IMG/VR virus record: IMGVR_UViG_3300035698_029931
Coordinates: 1-64,000 of that record
Reading direction: 5' to 3' (one strand)
DNA length: 64,000 nt
From: a virus
Below the pieces are notes generated by a model. The model was not told the origin of the DNA and ran no database searches. It saw nothing but the letters and a program-made list of their open reading frames with translations. The position numbers and the translations under genes were made by a program. This document shows positions 16,980 through 25,356 of this stretch, in pieces (the first letter of the stretch is position 1; every line of letters starts with the position of its first letter).

Positions 16980-17390
16980 ATGATTAAAGAATATAAGAAA
17001 AAAGAAAAGACGAGGTTGTCGGAACATTTTGTATCTACAGAATTTGATTGTCATTGTAAACGAAAAGGGTGCACTATCACTTATATTGATAGCGATTTGA
17101 TTGACCTTTTAGAGCAATTGAGAGATAAGTGGGGTGGCAACCCTATTTTAATTAAGAGCGGTTTTAGGTGTGTAGATCATAACGCTAAAGCGGGGGGTAA
17201 ATCCGGGAGTAGGCATTTGGTAGGTAAGGCGGCTGATTTTGATATGCACAAGTTAAAAGAAATTGTTGGGATAGATGTTTTGATACAAGATTGTCAGGCT
17301 TTTGGAGGGTTGGGGTTATCAATAAGGAAAAGTTTTATTCATGGGGATGTTCGAAAAACTCGTGCAAGATGGAAATATAAAGGAGGTTGA
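16980..17390 (+). CDS. M15-type peptidase, probable endolysin
   Basis: A 136-residue zinc peptidase of the M15 (VanY/D-Ala-D-Ala carboxypeptidase-like) family, which cuts peptidoglycan stem peptides. The metal site is complete: SRHLVGKAADFD gives His79 and Asp86, and FIHGDVR gives His121. SGFRCVDHNAKAGG (60-73) is the usual preceding motif. There is no signal peptide, so release would need a holin. It sits within virion genes, so it could also be a virion-associated lysin. AAGGGGTGATAT precedes the ATG. Confidence 0.82.
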   Translation: MIKEYKKKEKTRLSEHFVSTEFDCHCKRKGCTITYIDSDLIDLLEQLRDKWGGNPILIKSGFRCVDHNAKAGGKSGSRHLVGKAADFDMHKLKEIVGIDVLIQDCQAFGGLGLSIRKSFIHGDVRKTRARWKYKGG

Positions 17391-17392
17391 TC

Positions 17393-17581
17393 ATGCTAAG
17401 TATTTTCAATATTTTTAGAAAAAAGAAACTTAAAGTTGGAGCGAAAGTTGTTTTGTTAGGGAATAAAGATTATGAAGGTGTTATTGCGGGTGTTAAAGAA
17501 GACGGTTGTTTGATTCAGTGGGATAAGTATAAAACAGGTGATATTCATAAATACGCTTTTGATGCGTTTAAACTAATTTAA
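17393..17581 (+). CDS. Small basic SH3/KOW-like protein
   Basis: The ATG at 17393 lies 6 bases after a perfect AGGAGG, giving 62 residues. After a short basic helix (FNIFRKKKLK) the rest reads VGAKVVLLGNKDYEGVIAGV, LIQWDKY and HKYAFDAFKLI, a five-strand SH3/Tudor-like pattern. Proteins of this kind may bind RNA, DNA or peptides. It is encoded directly behind the endolysin. I do not know its function. Confidence 0.55.
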   Translation: MLSIFNIFRKKKLKVGAKVVLLGNKDYEGVIAGVKEDGCLIQWDKYKTGDIHKYAFDAFKLI

Positions 17582-17606
17582 GAAATGAAGGAAAACGGGG
17601 TGAAGA

Positions 17607-18506
17607 ATGGAACAGACAAATAAGGTCTTTGAAGGACTCAAGAGTGATATTATGGGGTTATCTGATTTTATGGGTAAGGAAAAATTGTATCAGGATTTTC
17701 ATGCAATGGTCGCTTTGATAACTCCCGACAAGGAAATACATGCAGATGTGTGGGATCGTGATGAAAGTAGGATAAGAAATAAAATTCAAAACCCTGAGTA
17801 TAAAACTTACGGTGAGGAAAAAGGTGGGGTTGAGTTGGCTTTTCGTTTAAAACAAGTATCTCCCCAAGAAATTGGTCTTGCTCCTGTTGATAAGACTCCA
17901 GTTTTTTTTGATTCAGCCATGGCGTTATCCCCTTCTTATCAAGATGAATTTAGTGAAGTAGACGGTTACGAACCTAGTCGTGATATTATGGGCGGTGGCA
18001 TTAAATGTAATTGTGCTGTGTGTGTTGTTTTGAGAAAACCCAAAGAAATTTGGCAGCCCTTTGACTATAAAGTTGCTGAAGAAACGGTGAATTTCATAAA
18101 CGAATATATTGAAAACAATAGGATGATTGAAAAGAAAATGAATATCAAAAGAACCCCCGAGGAACTAAAGATATTGACAGATAGAATTAAAGAACATTAT
18201 GCGACTAAATCCATTGATTTTATTGATGAGATCAAAAAGTCCGTTGATATTCGCATTAAAAATGATATCAAAGAAAAGGTTAAACTGGAGAAGACGACTC
18301 TTTTAAAGTCAATTAAAGATAAATTGGATTTGTTAAAAAGAACAAAAGAAGGGAAGGAAATCGTTAAAGGTTTGTTTGGTGAAGAATTTAAAATATTCCA
18401 AATGAATTCTGATTCTGAATCTGAAATGGAAGGTTTTTGTAAATCGTTAAGCGGGTCTACTGATATCGTAGATTTTGTCGGTGTCAATGGGGCGAAAGGT
18501 GAATAA
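17607..18506 (+). CDS. Hypothetical virion-region protein with Cys cluster
   Basis: A 299-residue protein with a mixed N-terminal domain, a KCNCAVCV cluster near residue 132-139 that could bind metal, and a long charged helical C-terminal half (ENNRMIEKKMNIKR, KSVDIRIKNDIKEKVKLEK). GGGGTGAAG precedes the ATG. It lies between the endolysin and another Cys-containing gene. No family is recognised. A neck or tail-completion protein would fit the location. Confidence 0.5.
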   Translation: MEQTNKVFEGLKSDIMGLSDFMGKEKLYQDFHAMVALITPDKEIHADVWDRDESRIRNKIQNPEYKTYGEEKGGVELAFRLKQVSPQEIGLAPVDKTPVFFDSAMALSPSYQDEFSEVDGYEPSRDIMGGGIKCNCAVCVVLRKPKEIWQPFDYKVAEETVNFINEYIENNRMIEKKMNIKRTPEELKILTDRIKEHYATKSIDFIDEIKKSVDIRIKNDIKEKVKLEKTTLLKSIKDKLDLLKRTKEGKEIVKGLFGEEFKIFQMNSDSESEMEGFCKSLSGSTDIVDFVGVNGAKGE

Positions 18507-18508
18507 TT

Positions 18509-19339
18509 GTGGTCACAAGAAGGTTGGCAAAGGGGAAGTATACCAAAGGCTCCAATCCTTATAAAGCTAAAACGGGCAGTTGGGCAGTCTTAGATCCCGA
18601 AGAATTTAATGCACAAATTGCTGAACATGGAATTAGGGTTTTGCATGAAAAGATCACCTTATGCCCTAATTATCGTGGTGAAAGCGACAGCGGGGTTCAT
18701 GTTTTAGATTGCCCGCTTTGTCATGGCAGTAATTTCATTCATTTTGATCCGCAAGAAATTTGGGGATTATTTCAACAAAATTCTTTAGTGCAAAACTTTT
18801 TTACACAGGGTTGGTGGGATAGGGGAACAGCTCTTTTAACCACTCCCACCCATTTAGAAGGGGAGTCAAGTCAACCAATTTTTTTGAATTATTTTGATAA
18901 AATAACACTCCTAGATTTTGAAGAAAGATTTCATGAGTTAATCCATAAGTCTAAAGGGAATCTAGATAAGCTAAAATATCCAGTTGTTGACGTCAACTTC
19001 TTAAGAACCACTTATAAGGAATATCATAAACACAAGGATTTTGATGTAACTGATGATGGCTATATAAAATGGAAATCAGATAATCACCCTAGCTACGATA
19101 TGTATCAAGAGGTAGGCGAGTTATTTACGGTATCATATTTACGAAGACCCATCTATCGAGTTTTAGAAATTATGCATGAAGGTAGGTATAGTCAATACAA
19201 TTTTAAAAAAGCCACTCGGGTGGCTTCGCGCTATCCGCAGCAAGTTTTGATTAAGAAGGATTTTTTAATTCAACGAGCGGAAGAAACTCAAGATAAAGAA
19301 ATAATTTCGGCTGAGGATTTAACACCATCCGGACCATAA
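18509..19339 (+). CDS. Hypothetical neck/tail protein with zinc-knuckle-like site
   Basis: The protein (276 residues, GTG start with AAAGGTGA 7 bases upstream) has a basic N-terminus and a Cys pattern in TLCPNYRG and DCPLCHGSNF that could hold a zinc ion. The remainder is aromatic-rich (FFTQGWWDRG, YLRRPIYRVL) and ends in a basic strand region. Its spacing of 2 bases from each neighbour indicates one transcript with the neck and tail genes. A neck or joining role is inferred. Confidence 0.5.
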   Translation: MVTRRLAKGKYTKGSNPYKAKTGSWAVLDPEEFNAQIAEHGIRVLHEKITLCPNYRGESDSGVHVLDCPLCHGSNFIHFDPQEIWGLFQQNSLVQNFFTQGWWDRGTALLTTPTHLEGESSQPIFLNYFDKITLLDFEERFHELIHKSKGNLDKLKYPVVDVNFLRTTYKEYHKHKDFDVTDDGYIKWKSDNHPSYDMYQEVGELFTVSYLRRPIYRVLEIMHEGRYSQYNFKKATRVASRYPQQVLIKKDFLIQRAEETQDKEIISAEDLTPSGP

Positions 19340-19340
19340 A

Positions 19341-20057
19341 ATGGCAAATTTTGATATAAATTTAAAAGCAAGTGAGTTGGGAAAGAGTTTGGATGATATT
19401 TCCGACCGAGCTAAGAATGAATTGAGCGGAGCATTAGGCGGTTTAGTGGATGCCATTTATGGTCAAGGAATCATTTATGCACAACAACGATTAAAGACAA
19501 CTCGCCTTCAATATTTGGAGAATTTTCATTATCAAAAGGCTGGGGACAATCTTTATGTTATTTATTTGGATGACGAAGCCAATTATTTAGAAGATGGATT
19601 TGCTGGATTTTCTATGATCCCTGGATTAGTGAATGGCCCTAAATCAAAACCCACTAAAGATGGGATGGGGAGATATAACACTGTACCGATTCGTCATTCT
19701 GTAGGAAGTCAACAAAAGACGAATATGGCACAAATGGAATTACAACAGAATTTAATAGATACAATTAAGAGAAATAAACTGGGAAAAACTTTTAAACATC
19801 CTTCAGGGCAACCCATGCAGGGAGTTGTAGCTAGGGTTAAGGGAAACGATTTAGCTCAGAACCTTCAAGGGTTGGTGAAAGTTCAAAAAACGTATGAGAA
19901 GGCGACTCAGAGCTATTATATGACTTTTAGGAGGGTGTCCACTAAGACTGATCCAACTAAATGGAGACATCCTGGATGGAAAGGTGCGCATATTTTTGAT
20001 GATTTAGAAAATTTTACTGATAGAAAAATAGAAGAAATATTGCAGGCAATTCTGTAA
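19341..20057 (+). CDS. Tail-completion/neck-like protein
   Basis: A 238-residue protein starting with helices (DDISDRAKNELSGALGGLVDAIYGQ) and continuing with the strand YVIYLDDEANYLEDGFAGFSM. That order of a helical N-terminus followed by a small beta domain is seen in HK97 gp10-like tail-completion proteins. The C-terminus has YYMTFRRVSTKTDPTKWRHPGW followed by acidic residues. It precedes the sheath by two genes, which fits a neck role. The similarity is only structural in style, and the call is tentative. Confidence 0.5.
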   Translation: MANFDINLKASELGKSLDDISDRAKNELSGALGGLVDAIYGQGIIYAQQRLKTTRLQYLENFHYQKAGDNLYVIYLDDEANYLEDGFAGFSMIPGLVNGPKSKPTKDGMGRYNTVPIRHSVGSQQKTNMAQMELQQNLIDTIKRNKLGKTFKHPSGQPMQGVVARVKGNDLAQNLQGLVKVQKTYEKATQSYYMTFRRVSTKTDPTKWRHPGWKGAHIFDDLENFTDRKIEEILQAIL

Positions 20058-20092
20058 TAAAAATTAGAGGCGAGAAGGACTATAATAAAAAA

Positions 20093-21025
20093 ATGGGTGC
20101 TCCACTTACAGAAATCATTTTAGAACGTATAATTCGATATGGATTACAAGAACTTAGGGATAAGCCATCGAGAATTGATATGATCTTTGATAAGATGCTT
20201 TTGCCTGCCATGGTTAAACAATATGGCAACAAAGAAATAGACACTATAAAGCAATACGTTTTAAATAAAAAGATTGCAGTTGTTCAGGCGTGGCCAATTC
20301 AAGCTGAAAAAATACCTTGTTATTCTATAAATGTGGTAGGAACAGAAGAAGCTGCTAATACAGCTTTTTTTGGAGATGAAGGTGGGTATGAAGTAGCAAC
20401 GCGAACTGCGCCAGTTCTTTTATCTACGACTCCATTGAGTTATGATTCAACCACGGGGTTTCTTAAATTATCTGATGGAACAGATTTATCAAACATTTAT
20501 GTTGGAGCTATTTTTACGGATCCTACGGGGGAGGAATATGAAATTTTAGGGGCAATTTTAGAGGAAACTGGAAGGACTGGTTTTGCGATAGTTTACGGGG
20601 CAGATGTTACATTAGGAAGCAGCGTAGTGTATGGAGCTCCTGATTATGATGTCAGCGACGTTAAGAAAACTCCTATGATAGAAAATGTCCAAATAGGGGT
20701 TCATGCTGGGGAAGAAACAAACTTATGCAAGTATCTTTATTACATGCTTTTGTATTTCATTCAAAGTCGGAGAATGGAACTTGAGAATATCGGGGTCCAA
20801 CTTCATACTTTTACAGTGAGTGAATTTGCTAAAATTCTGGATTTTTTACCTGACAATGTTTTAAGTAGATTTGTTACTTTCAGGGCTAAAGTTTGGTTCA
20901 GTTGGTATCAAGATCCTATTCAGTCTATAAATCGTACTGGCGTGCAGGTAAAAGTTGATAAAGATAAATGGATAAAAACGGGTGATTATACGGTTTTAAC
21001 AACTGATGGAACTGAAGAAGAATAA
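20093..21025 (+). CDS. Tail terminator/neck-like hypothetical protein
   Basis: A 310-residue protein in which an N-terminal helical region (LTEIILERIIRYGLQEL) is followed by an inserted beta domain (residues 85-190, many Gly and Thr) and a C-terminal alpha/beta part (IENVQIGVHAGEETNLCKYLYYMLLY). The last part, repeated strands flanking a long helix, resembles sheath- or tail-terminator proteins that cap the tail end. A TATAAT box lies 7 bases before the ATG, but a purine ribosome site overlaps this area, so it may be fortuitous. Confidence 0.45.
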   Translation: MGAPLTEIILERIIRYGLQELRDKPSRIDMIFDKMLLPAMVKQYGNKEIDTIKQYVLNKKIAVVQAWPIQAEKIPCYSINVVGTEEAANTAFFGDEGGYEVATRTAPVLLSTTPLSYDSTTGFLKLSDGTDLSNIYVGAIFTDPTGEEYEILGAILEETGRTGFAIVYGADVTLGSSVVYGAPDYDVSDVKKTPMIENVQIGVHAGEETNLCKYLYYMLLYFIQSRRMELENIGVQLHTFTVSEFAKILDFLPDNVLSRFVTFRAKVWFSWYQDPIQSINRTGVQVKVDKDKWIKTGDYTVLTTDGTEEE

Positions 21026-21041
21026 ATAAAAGGAGAATACC

Positions 21042-21413
21042 ATGATAAAAGAAAAAGAAGTTGAAGAGGTAAAGGTAGAAGAAGTGGGTTCAATTAAAGA
21101 GGAGAGTGTTGCAGTGAAAAAGGTGGATGGGAAAGTAGATGAGAAGGTCGTTAAGACTTACATGAAAAATATAACATTAGCAAAAATAAACAAGGAAGAT
21201 TTTGAAATCACTAAAAAAGAAACAGATAATAAGGTAAAATTAGATAACAGATTGACGTTTGAGGCTTTTTTTGAGGTGTTGAAACTTGAGAATAGTAGCA
21301 TTAAAGATCACCATAAAAGACCGATTAGATTGTTTTTGGAAGAGAAAAATGATTCAAAAATGTTGTTATTTAAAAAAGAAAGATACATGGAACTATTTAA
21401 AAATTATTTTTAG
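21042..21413 (+). CDS. Hypothetical charged protein before the tail sheath
   Basis: A 123-residue protein whose first 45 residues are almost only Glu, Lys and Val (EVEEVKVEEVGSIKEE), followed by a compact alpha/beta segment (NITLAKINKEDFEITKKE, LFLEEKNDSKMLLFKKE). AAAAGGAGAA precedes the ATG. It lies between the neck and the sheath genes. Nothing else in the sequence suggests a function. Confidence 0.5.
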   Translation: MIKEKEVEEVKVEEVGSIKEESVAVKKVDGKVDEKVVKTYMKNITLAKINKEDFEITKKETDNKVKLDNRLTFEAFFEVLKLENSSIKDHHKRPIRLFLEEKNDSKMLLFKKERYMELFKNYF

Positions 21414-21433
21414 CTTAAAATAAAGGAGAGAAC

Positions 21434-23917
21434 ATGTCGATTACAATTTCTTATAATGGTGCGGCTATTAACAAACCTGGAGCGTATTCTAAAATTGACG
21501 TTGAAGTGAATGCTGGATTGCCGTTAGCTCCTGCAGGTATCGTGGGTATTGTGGGAGAGGCATACGGCGGAGCTCCTGGAAGTTCGGATGGTGTTCAAGA
21601 ATATGACAGCGTACAATTGTATGAAATTATTGCTAAGTATGTTAGCGGTCCTATTGTGGATTCTTGTAGGGCTCTTTTAAATCCAAGTAAAGACCCCGAT
21701 ATAGTCAACGGTGCGAATAAGGTCAAGATATACAAGACCAATTCATCTGCGCAGTCCAGTTCTTATATTCAACAGATAGATGATGCTGTCACACCTGAAT
21801 CCATTATAACATTATTGTCTGCGAATTATGGTGACGATGAAAATAATATCAATTTTTATGTCACCCAAGGAGTTACAGAAGATGACTCCTGTTCTTTCAC
21901 TAGTGATACATTAACATTCCCATTAGTTTTATCTGGTGGTGGAATATTGAATTATTATTATCAAGGGTCTATTTATGGCTTTGTAATGCCAGCAGGTGGA
22001 CCATATGCCGCAGTTGCTGATGTCATTGCCCTTTTGAATGATGACGCAAATTGGGCACCTAGCCGTCCTATCGTAGCTTCTGCTGTTGGAACAACTAAAA
22101 TAAAGGTTGAGATTAACACGGCACTTCCAGCTTTTGATGGTTACGAGACAATGGATGAATATGGTTGGGCATTTTTCGGTGGATTAGTGAGTGATGCTGA
22201 ATTGAAATTCAGAACTGATATCCCTTTTACTGGTAATGGAACTGCTGTTGGAACATTTACAACCAGTGACATCAGTACATTGTCTGTAGGTATGTGGACG
22301 CAGGTAATGGATAATGATTCCGCTTTTCTTTTTGTGAAGGTTACAGGAATTAGCGGTTCTGCTGCGCCCTATACGATTACGGTTGATGATGGAAACACAA
22401 ACCTTTTAGCTTATACGGTGGCCCAAAATGCACGTGTTTGGGGTTCTTGTGGTATAATTGACGAAACCACCATGGAATTGACACATGGAACTGGGGGATG
22501 GACGCGAGGTTTTAGGGGTTCTCGATTGGTGATTGCGAAGAAGAATATCACTGTTGAAACTTTACCTGAAAACAGCAATGACACTACGTTTAGGATTCAA
22601 TATACAGGTTCTGGCACGAATTGTACAATGTCAATTCAAACCGTTGGCGGTATCAAGAAACTAACAACAACTTGCACAGGTGCTGCGGCTGATGATTTAG
22701 ATATTACTTTATCAACATATACCACCATTCAGCAATTGGTAGATTATATTGATAATTATAGCGGAGGAGCAAAATACCATTGCTATAGCGATTATTACAA
22801 TGCAGGTTCATTGAGTCCTGCTTATCTCGATTTTTATAACGCCATTCAAATTCGAGCGATTCCACTGGATGTAAAGGTCGCTATCAATGAAACTGTTGTT
22901 ATTCTAAATTCATATTCTCAATTTTTGAGGGGAACTCAAGTTGATAATGTTTACGGTCAACTTGAAACTATTTCAAGTACTGCGAAAAGATTCTTAACGG
23001 GAGCTACCAATGGAGGAACTTCTAACAGTGATGTTCAGGCTGGATTTGATGCATTGTTAACGACTGAATGTGACATAGTTGTTCCGTTATTTTGTAGAAA
23101 TGCTTCGGCTGATATTGTAGAATCTTTGACAGAAGCGACTTCAAATTATACAATTTCTTCAATTGTAACAATGGCAGATTCTCATTGTCGTACAGCTTCT
23201 AACACAATCAATAGAAGTGAAAGAACGGATTTTGTTTCCTATAAAGGAACTTATGCTGCCACTATACAGATGGCAAAACTTTTGAACAGTGAATACAGCT
23301 CATTAGTTCTTCAGGACACTCAAGTCATAGATTCAGATGATACGTTGGCTTGGAAAAATCCGTTCGTGTTTGCTTCTCTTTGTGCTGGAGCAGAAGCGGG
23401 TTCTGAGGTTGGGTTACCACTCACCAAAAAAGCACTTAATTGTAACGGTGTACGTCATTCCGAATTTAATCCAAGAACGGATTACAGTGCGGCAATTGAA
23501 GCTGGCCTTTTCTTCGCTGATATGCCGGAAAGAGGTGGAGTGGTCGTTGTTTGTGGCAATACAACTTATCAAAAAGATGCGAGTTTTGTTTGGAATAGAA
23601 GGTCGGTAATTCGAGCATCTCAGTACACAGCTAAAACATTGCGTGAACAACTTGAGACAGCTTTTGTGGGTAAAACTAAGGCTGGAGGAACGACTCTTGC
23701 TCAAGGTATTAAGGGTTATGCCCAAATGATTCTTGGCTCTTTGTTGAGGCAAAACATATTAGTTGGAGATAGTAGAAATGGTGGTCTTGGATATCGCGGT
23801 TTAACTGTCAATGTATCTGGTGGAACTGTTACTTTGGATGTAATTATTACACCAATTCAAGGAATTGATTTTGTCTTAAATAATATCACTTTGGCTAATA
23901 TCAGTGATGCTGCTTAA
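21434..23917 (+). CDS. Contractile tail sheath protein
   Basis: The 827-residue protein has the family frame: an N-terminal strand with INKPGAYSKIDVEVNAG, then PAGIVGIVGEAYGG, a large variable middle, and a C-terminal core with AKTLREQLETAF, YAQMILGSLLRQ and a closing beta strand (VTLDVIITPIQGIDFVLNNI) that donates to the neighbouring subunit. It is longer than typical sheaths (450-700) because of an inserted beta region at about 215-400. The tail tube gene follows after 17 bases. The sheath establishes the myovirus morphology. Confidence 0.88.
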   Translation: MSITISYNGAAINKPGAYSKIDVEVNAGLPLAPAGIVGIVGEAYGGAPGSSDGVQEYDSVQLYEIIAKYVSGPIVDSCRALLNPSKDPDIVNGANKVKIYKTNSSAQSSSYIQQIDDAVTPESIITLLSANYGDDENNINFYVTQGVTEDDSCSFTSDTLTFPLVLSGGGILNYYYQGSIYGFVMPAGGPYAAVADVIALLNDDANWAPSRPIVASAVGTTKIKVEINTALPAFDGYETMDEYGWAFFGGLVSDAELKFRTDIPFTGNGTAVGTFTTSDISTLSVGMWTQVMDNDSAFLFVKVTGISGSAAPYTITVDDGNTNLLAYTVAQNARVWGSCGIIDETTMELTHGTGGWTRGFRGSRLVIAKKNITVETLPENSNDTTFRIQYTGSGTNCTMSIQTVGGIKKLTTTCTGAAADDLDITLSTYTTIQQLVDYIDNYSGGAKYHCYSDYYNAGSLSPAYLDFYNAIQIRAIPLDVKVAINETVVILNSYSQFLRGTQVDNVYGQLETISSTAKRFLTGATNGGTSNSDVQAGFDALLTTECDIVVPLFCRNASADIVESLTEATSNYTISSIVTMADSHCRTASNTINRSERTDFVSYKGTYAATIQMAKLLNSEYSSLVLQDTQVIDSDDTLAWKNPFVFASLCAGAEAGSEVGLPLTKKALNCNGVRHSEFNPRTDYSAAIEAGLFFADMPERGGVVVVCGNTTYQKDASFVWNRRSVIRASQYTAKTLREQLETAFVGKTKAGGTTLAQGIKGYAQMILGSLLRQNILVGDSRNGGLGYRGLTVNVSGGTVTLDVIITPIQGIDFVLNNITLANISDAA

Positions 23918-23934
23918 AATAAAGGAGGATTAAC

Positions 23935-24414
23935 ATGTCCGGATCAAGAGTTGATGAAGGTGTAAATCCAAGTGCCGTTTTAACAGGTGCGAAGATAACA
24001 TTTTATCTTGGTGAAACAGTTGTGGCGTATGGCAGTGCACTTAATGTGACGATCAATCAAGGACTAACCCCTATCCATACTATAGATAGGTTAGCTCCCG
24101 TTGAGTATGCCGAAATTGATTATACCTGTACATTTTCTATAACAAGATTTAGAGTGCCGAAGAATAATGCAAGGCCAGGGACGGGTTCTCCGGTTGAATT
24201 AGGTTGGCAATCTAAGTTGCAGAATATGTTGACACAGGGCACAATTTCCGCGCGAGTGTATGATAAATCAACTCAACAAAATGTGCTAGTTATTGAAGAA
24301 GTTAAAATGACAACTCGTAACTTTTCAATTGCTGCAAGAGATGTTGGCAATGAAACTCTTGATTTTGTTGGTATCCTTGCATATGATGAAGCTGGGGAAC
24401 AAAACGTCATTTAA
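23935..24414 (+). CDS. Tail tube protein
   Basis: A 159-residue protein directly after the sheath with AAAGGAGG at its ribosome site, the expected order for contractile tails. The sequence (ILVIEEVKMTTRNFSI-like strands, LGETVVAYGSALNVTIN, and a helix at QSKLQNMLTQGTI) fits the small beta-barrel tube subunits that stack inside the sheath. The ending FVGILAYDEAGEQNVI is a final strand. Its size and place support the call better than any single motif. Confidence 0.8.
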   Translation: MSGSRVDEGVNPSAVLTGAKITFYLGETVVAYGSALNVTINQGLTPIHTIDRLAPVEYAEIDYTCTFSITRFRVPKNNARPGTGSPVELGWQSKLQNMLTQGTISARVYDKSTQQNVLVIEEVKMTTRNFSIAARDVGNETLDFVGILAYDEAGEQNVI

Positions 24415-24433
24415 AATTGCTGACATGATCTGT

Positions 24434-24477
24434 GGGGAGGGCGGGTCCCCTTCTTCGGCCTGCCCTTCTCACTCCCC
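24434..24477 (+). promoter_or_regulatory. GC-rich hairpin between tail tube and chaperone genes
   Basis: A 7-bp stem (GGGCGGG at 39-45 with CCTGCCC at 59-65, offsets from 24400) is extended by GGGGA/TCCCC across an internal loop. It is strikingly GC-rich against the AT-rich background. No T tract follows on either strand, so it is not a standard intrinsic terminator. It lies in a 167-base gap that otherwise contains only TTACCTAAAAA twice. It may stabilise or attenuate the abundant tube mRNA relative to the chaperone genes downstream. Confidence 0.5.
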
Positions 24478-24581
24478 CTAAAATAAAAACTGCAGTTACC
24501 TAAAAAGATTTATATGAACTTACCTAAAAACATTGTTGTAAAACCACTTAAAATTAAACTAAAAAGAAAAAGGAGAATATT

Positions 24582-24995
24582 ATGAATTTCGATAGTTTAC
24601 CGCAATTTGAGTTTGGATTTGAAGTAGATGTGATTGGAAGTGAAACGAAAGAAAGGTACAAAGGAAGTTTTGTTTATTGTCGGCCCAAGATCAAAGAACA
24701 GTCGGAAATAGCTCGTCTTAAAGGTCGTCTTGATGGTGGTGTAGATGTTGGTCTTACTATGGTCACCATCCACGATGCACTCGCCCGTTTAAAAATCACT
24801 TTAAAAGAATATCCTAAATGGTGGGAAAAATGTGATTATGGAATGGAACTTTACGATCTTAATGTGATCGCAGAGTTATTGAAACATATAAATGATTTTG
24901 AAGATCAATTTATAGAAAAAATAAGCGACAAACAACCGAAGGAAAAAAAGAAAGAAGGAAAAGAAGAAAAGACCGATGAACAATCAGACACTTAA
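24582..24995 (+). CDS. Tail assembly chaperone-like protein (G-like)
   Basis: A 137-residue protein located between tail tube and tape measure, the conserved position of tail assembly chaperones. It has a beta start (FEFGFEVDVIGS), a helical middle (TIHDALARLKITLKEY) and a C-terminal tail of almost only Lys, Glu, Asp and Gln from residue 118. The tail is encoded by a purine tract where the next gene's frame is already open. GGAGAATATT precedes the ATG. The identity is inferred from gene order. Confidence 0.6.
   Translation: MNFDSLPQFEFGFEVDVIGSETKERYKGSFVYCRPKIKEQSEIARLKGRLDGGVDVGLTMVTIHDALARLKITLKEYPKWWEKCDYGMELYDLNVIAELLKHINDFEDQFIEKISDKQPKEKKKEGKEEKTDEQSDT
24925..24975 (+). promoter_or_regulatory. 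Possible programmed frameshift zone joining two tail chaperone genes
   Basis: The second gene's frame, which is +1 (equivalently -2) to the first, is open from 24925, before its own ATG at 24976, and the zone is an A/G-only slippery tract. A shift of +1 or -2 here would fuse the two proteins. A classical A-AAA-AAG heptamer is in phase at 24944-24950, but a -1 slip there reaches a stop at 24977-24979. Confidence 0.45.
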
Positions 24996-25356
24996 AAATA
25001 TCAAGAAGACCGCTCTTGATAATGTGAATAAAACTGTCAATGACGTGGATTCATTGCACATATATCTTAAACGGTGGTGGTGTTGGTATTACAAACGCCC
25101 ATATAAAGATTCTTTGTTAGGCGAATACACTTATGAAGAGTTGTTGTTGGAATATTGGGAAAGTATATTTTTGAATGATGAAGAATCTCGTATGCAAGCT
25201 GAAGTTGATTTTCAGGCAGTTTCAGAAGAGGATAAGGAAGATTATGAAGATTGGTTGAAAGAAGAGATGGGCGATGACTATCAGTCACCATTAGAAATGC
25301 AGGATGCATTTGATAAAACCGATAAGACTGAGGAAGTGAAAAATGCCAAAGCATGA
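24976..25356 (+). CDS. Second tail assembly chaperone-like protein (T-like part)
   Basis: The frame gives 126 residues from an ATG that overlaps the end of the previous gene by 20 bases and has no good ribosome site other than the AAGAAGA purines. The protein has a helical start, YLKRWWCWYYKRPYKD, TYEELLLEYWESIF and an acidic C-terminus. It resembles the downstream halves (the T part) of GT-type tail chaperones, which are usually made only as a frameshift fusion. Its end overlaps the tape measure by 14 bases. Confidence 0.55.
   Translation: MNNQTLKNIKKTALDNVNKTVNDVDSLHIYLKRWWCWYYKRPYKDSLLGEYTYEELLLEYWESIFLNDEESRMQAEVDFQAVSEEDKEDYEDWLKEEMGDDYQSPLEMQDAFDKTDKTEEVKNAKA

Noticed and set aside
24944-24950. 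A-AAA-AAG slippery heptamer in phase in the first tail chaperone gene
   Set aside because: A -1 slip reaches a stop codon at 24977-24979 and does not enter the second chaperone frame, so -1 frameshifting would only shorten the protein. The needed shift is +1 or -2.
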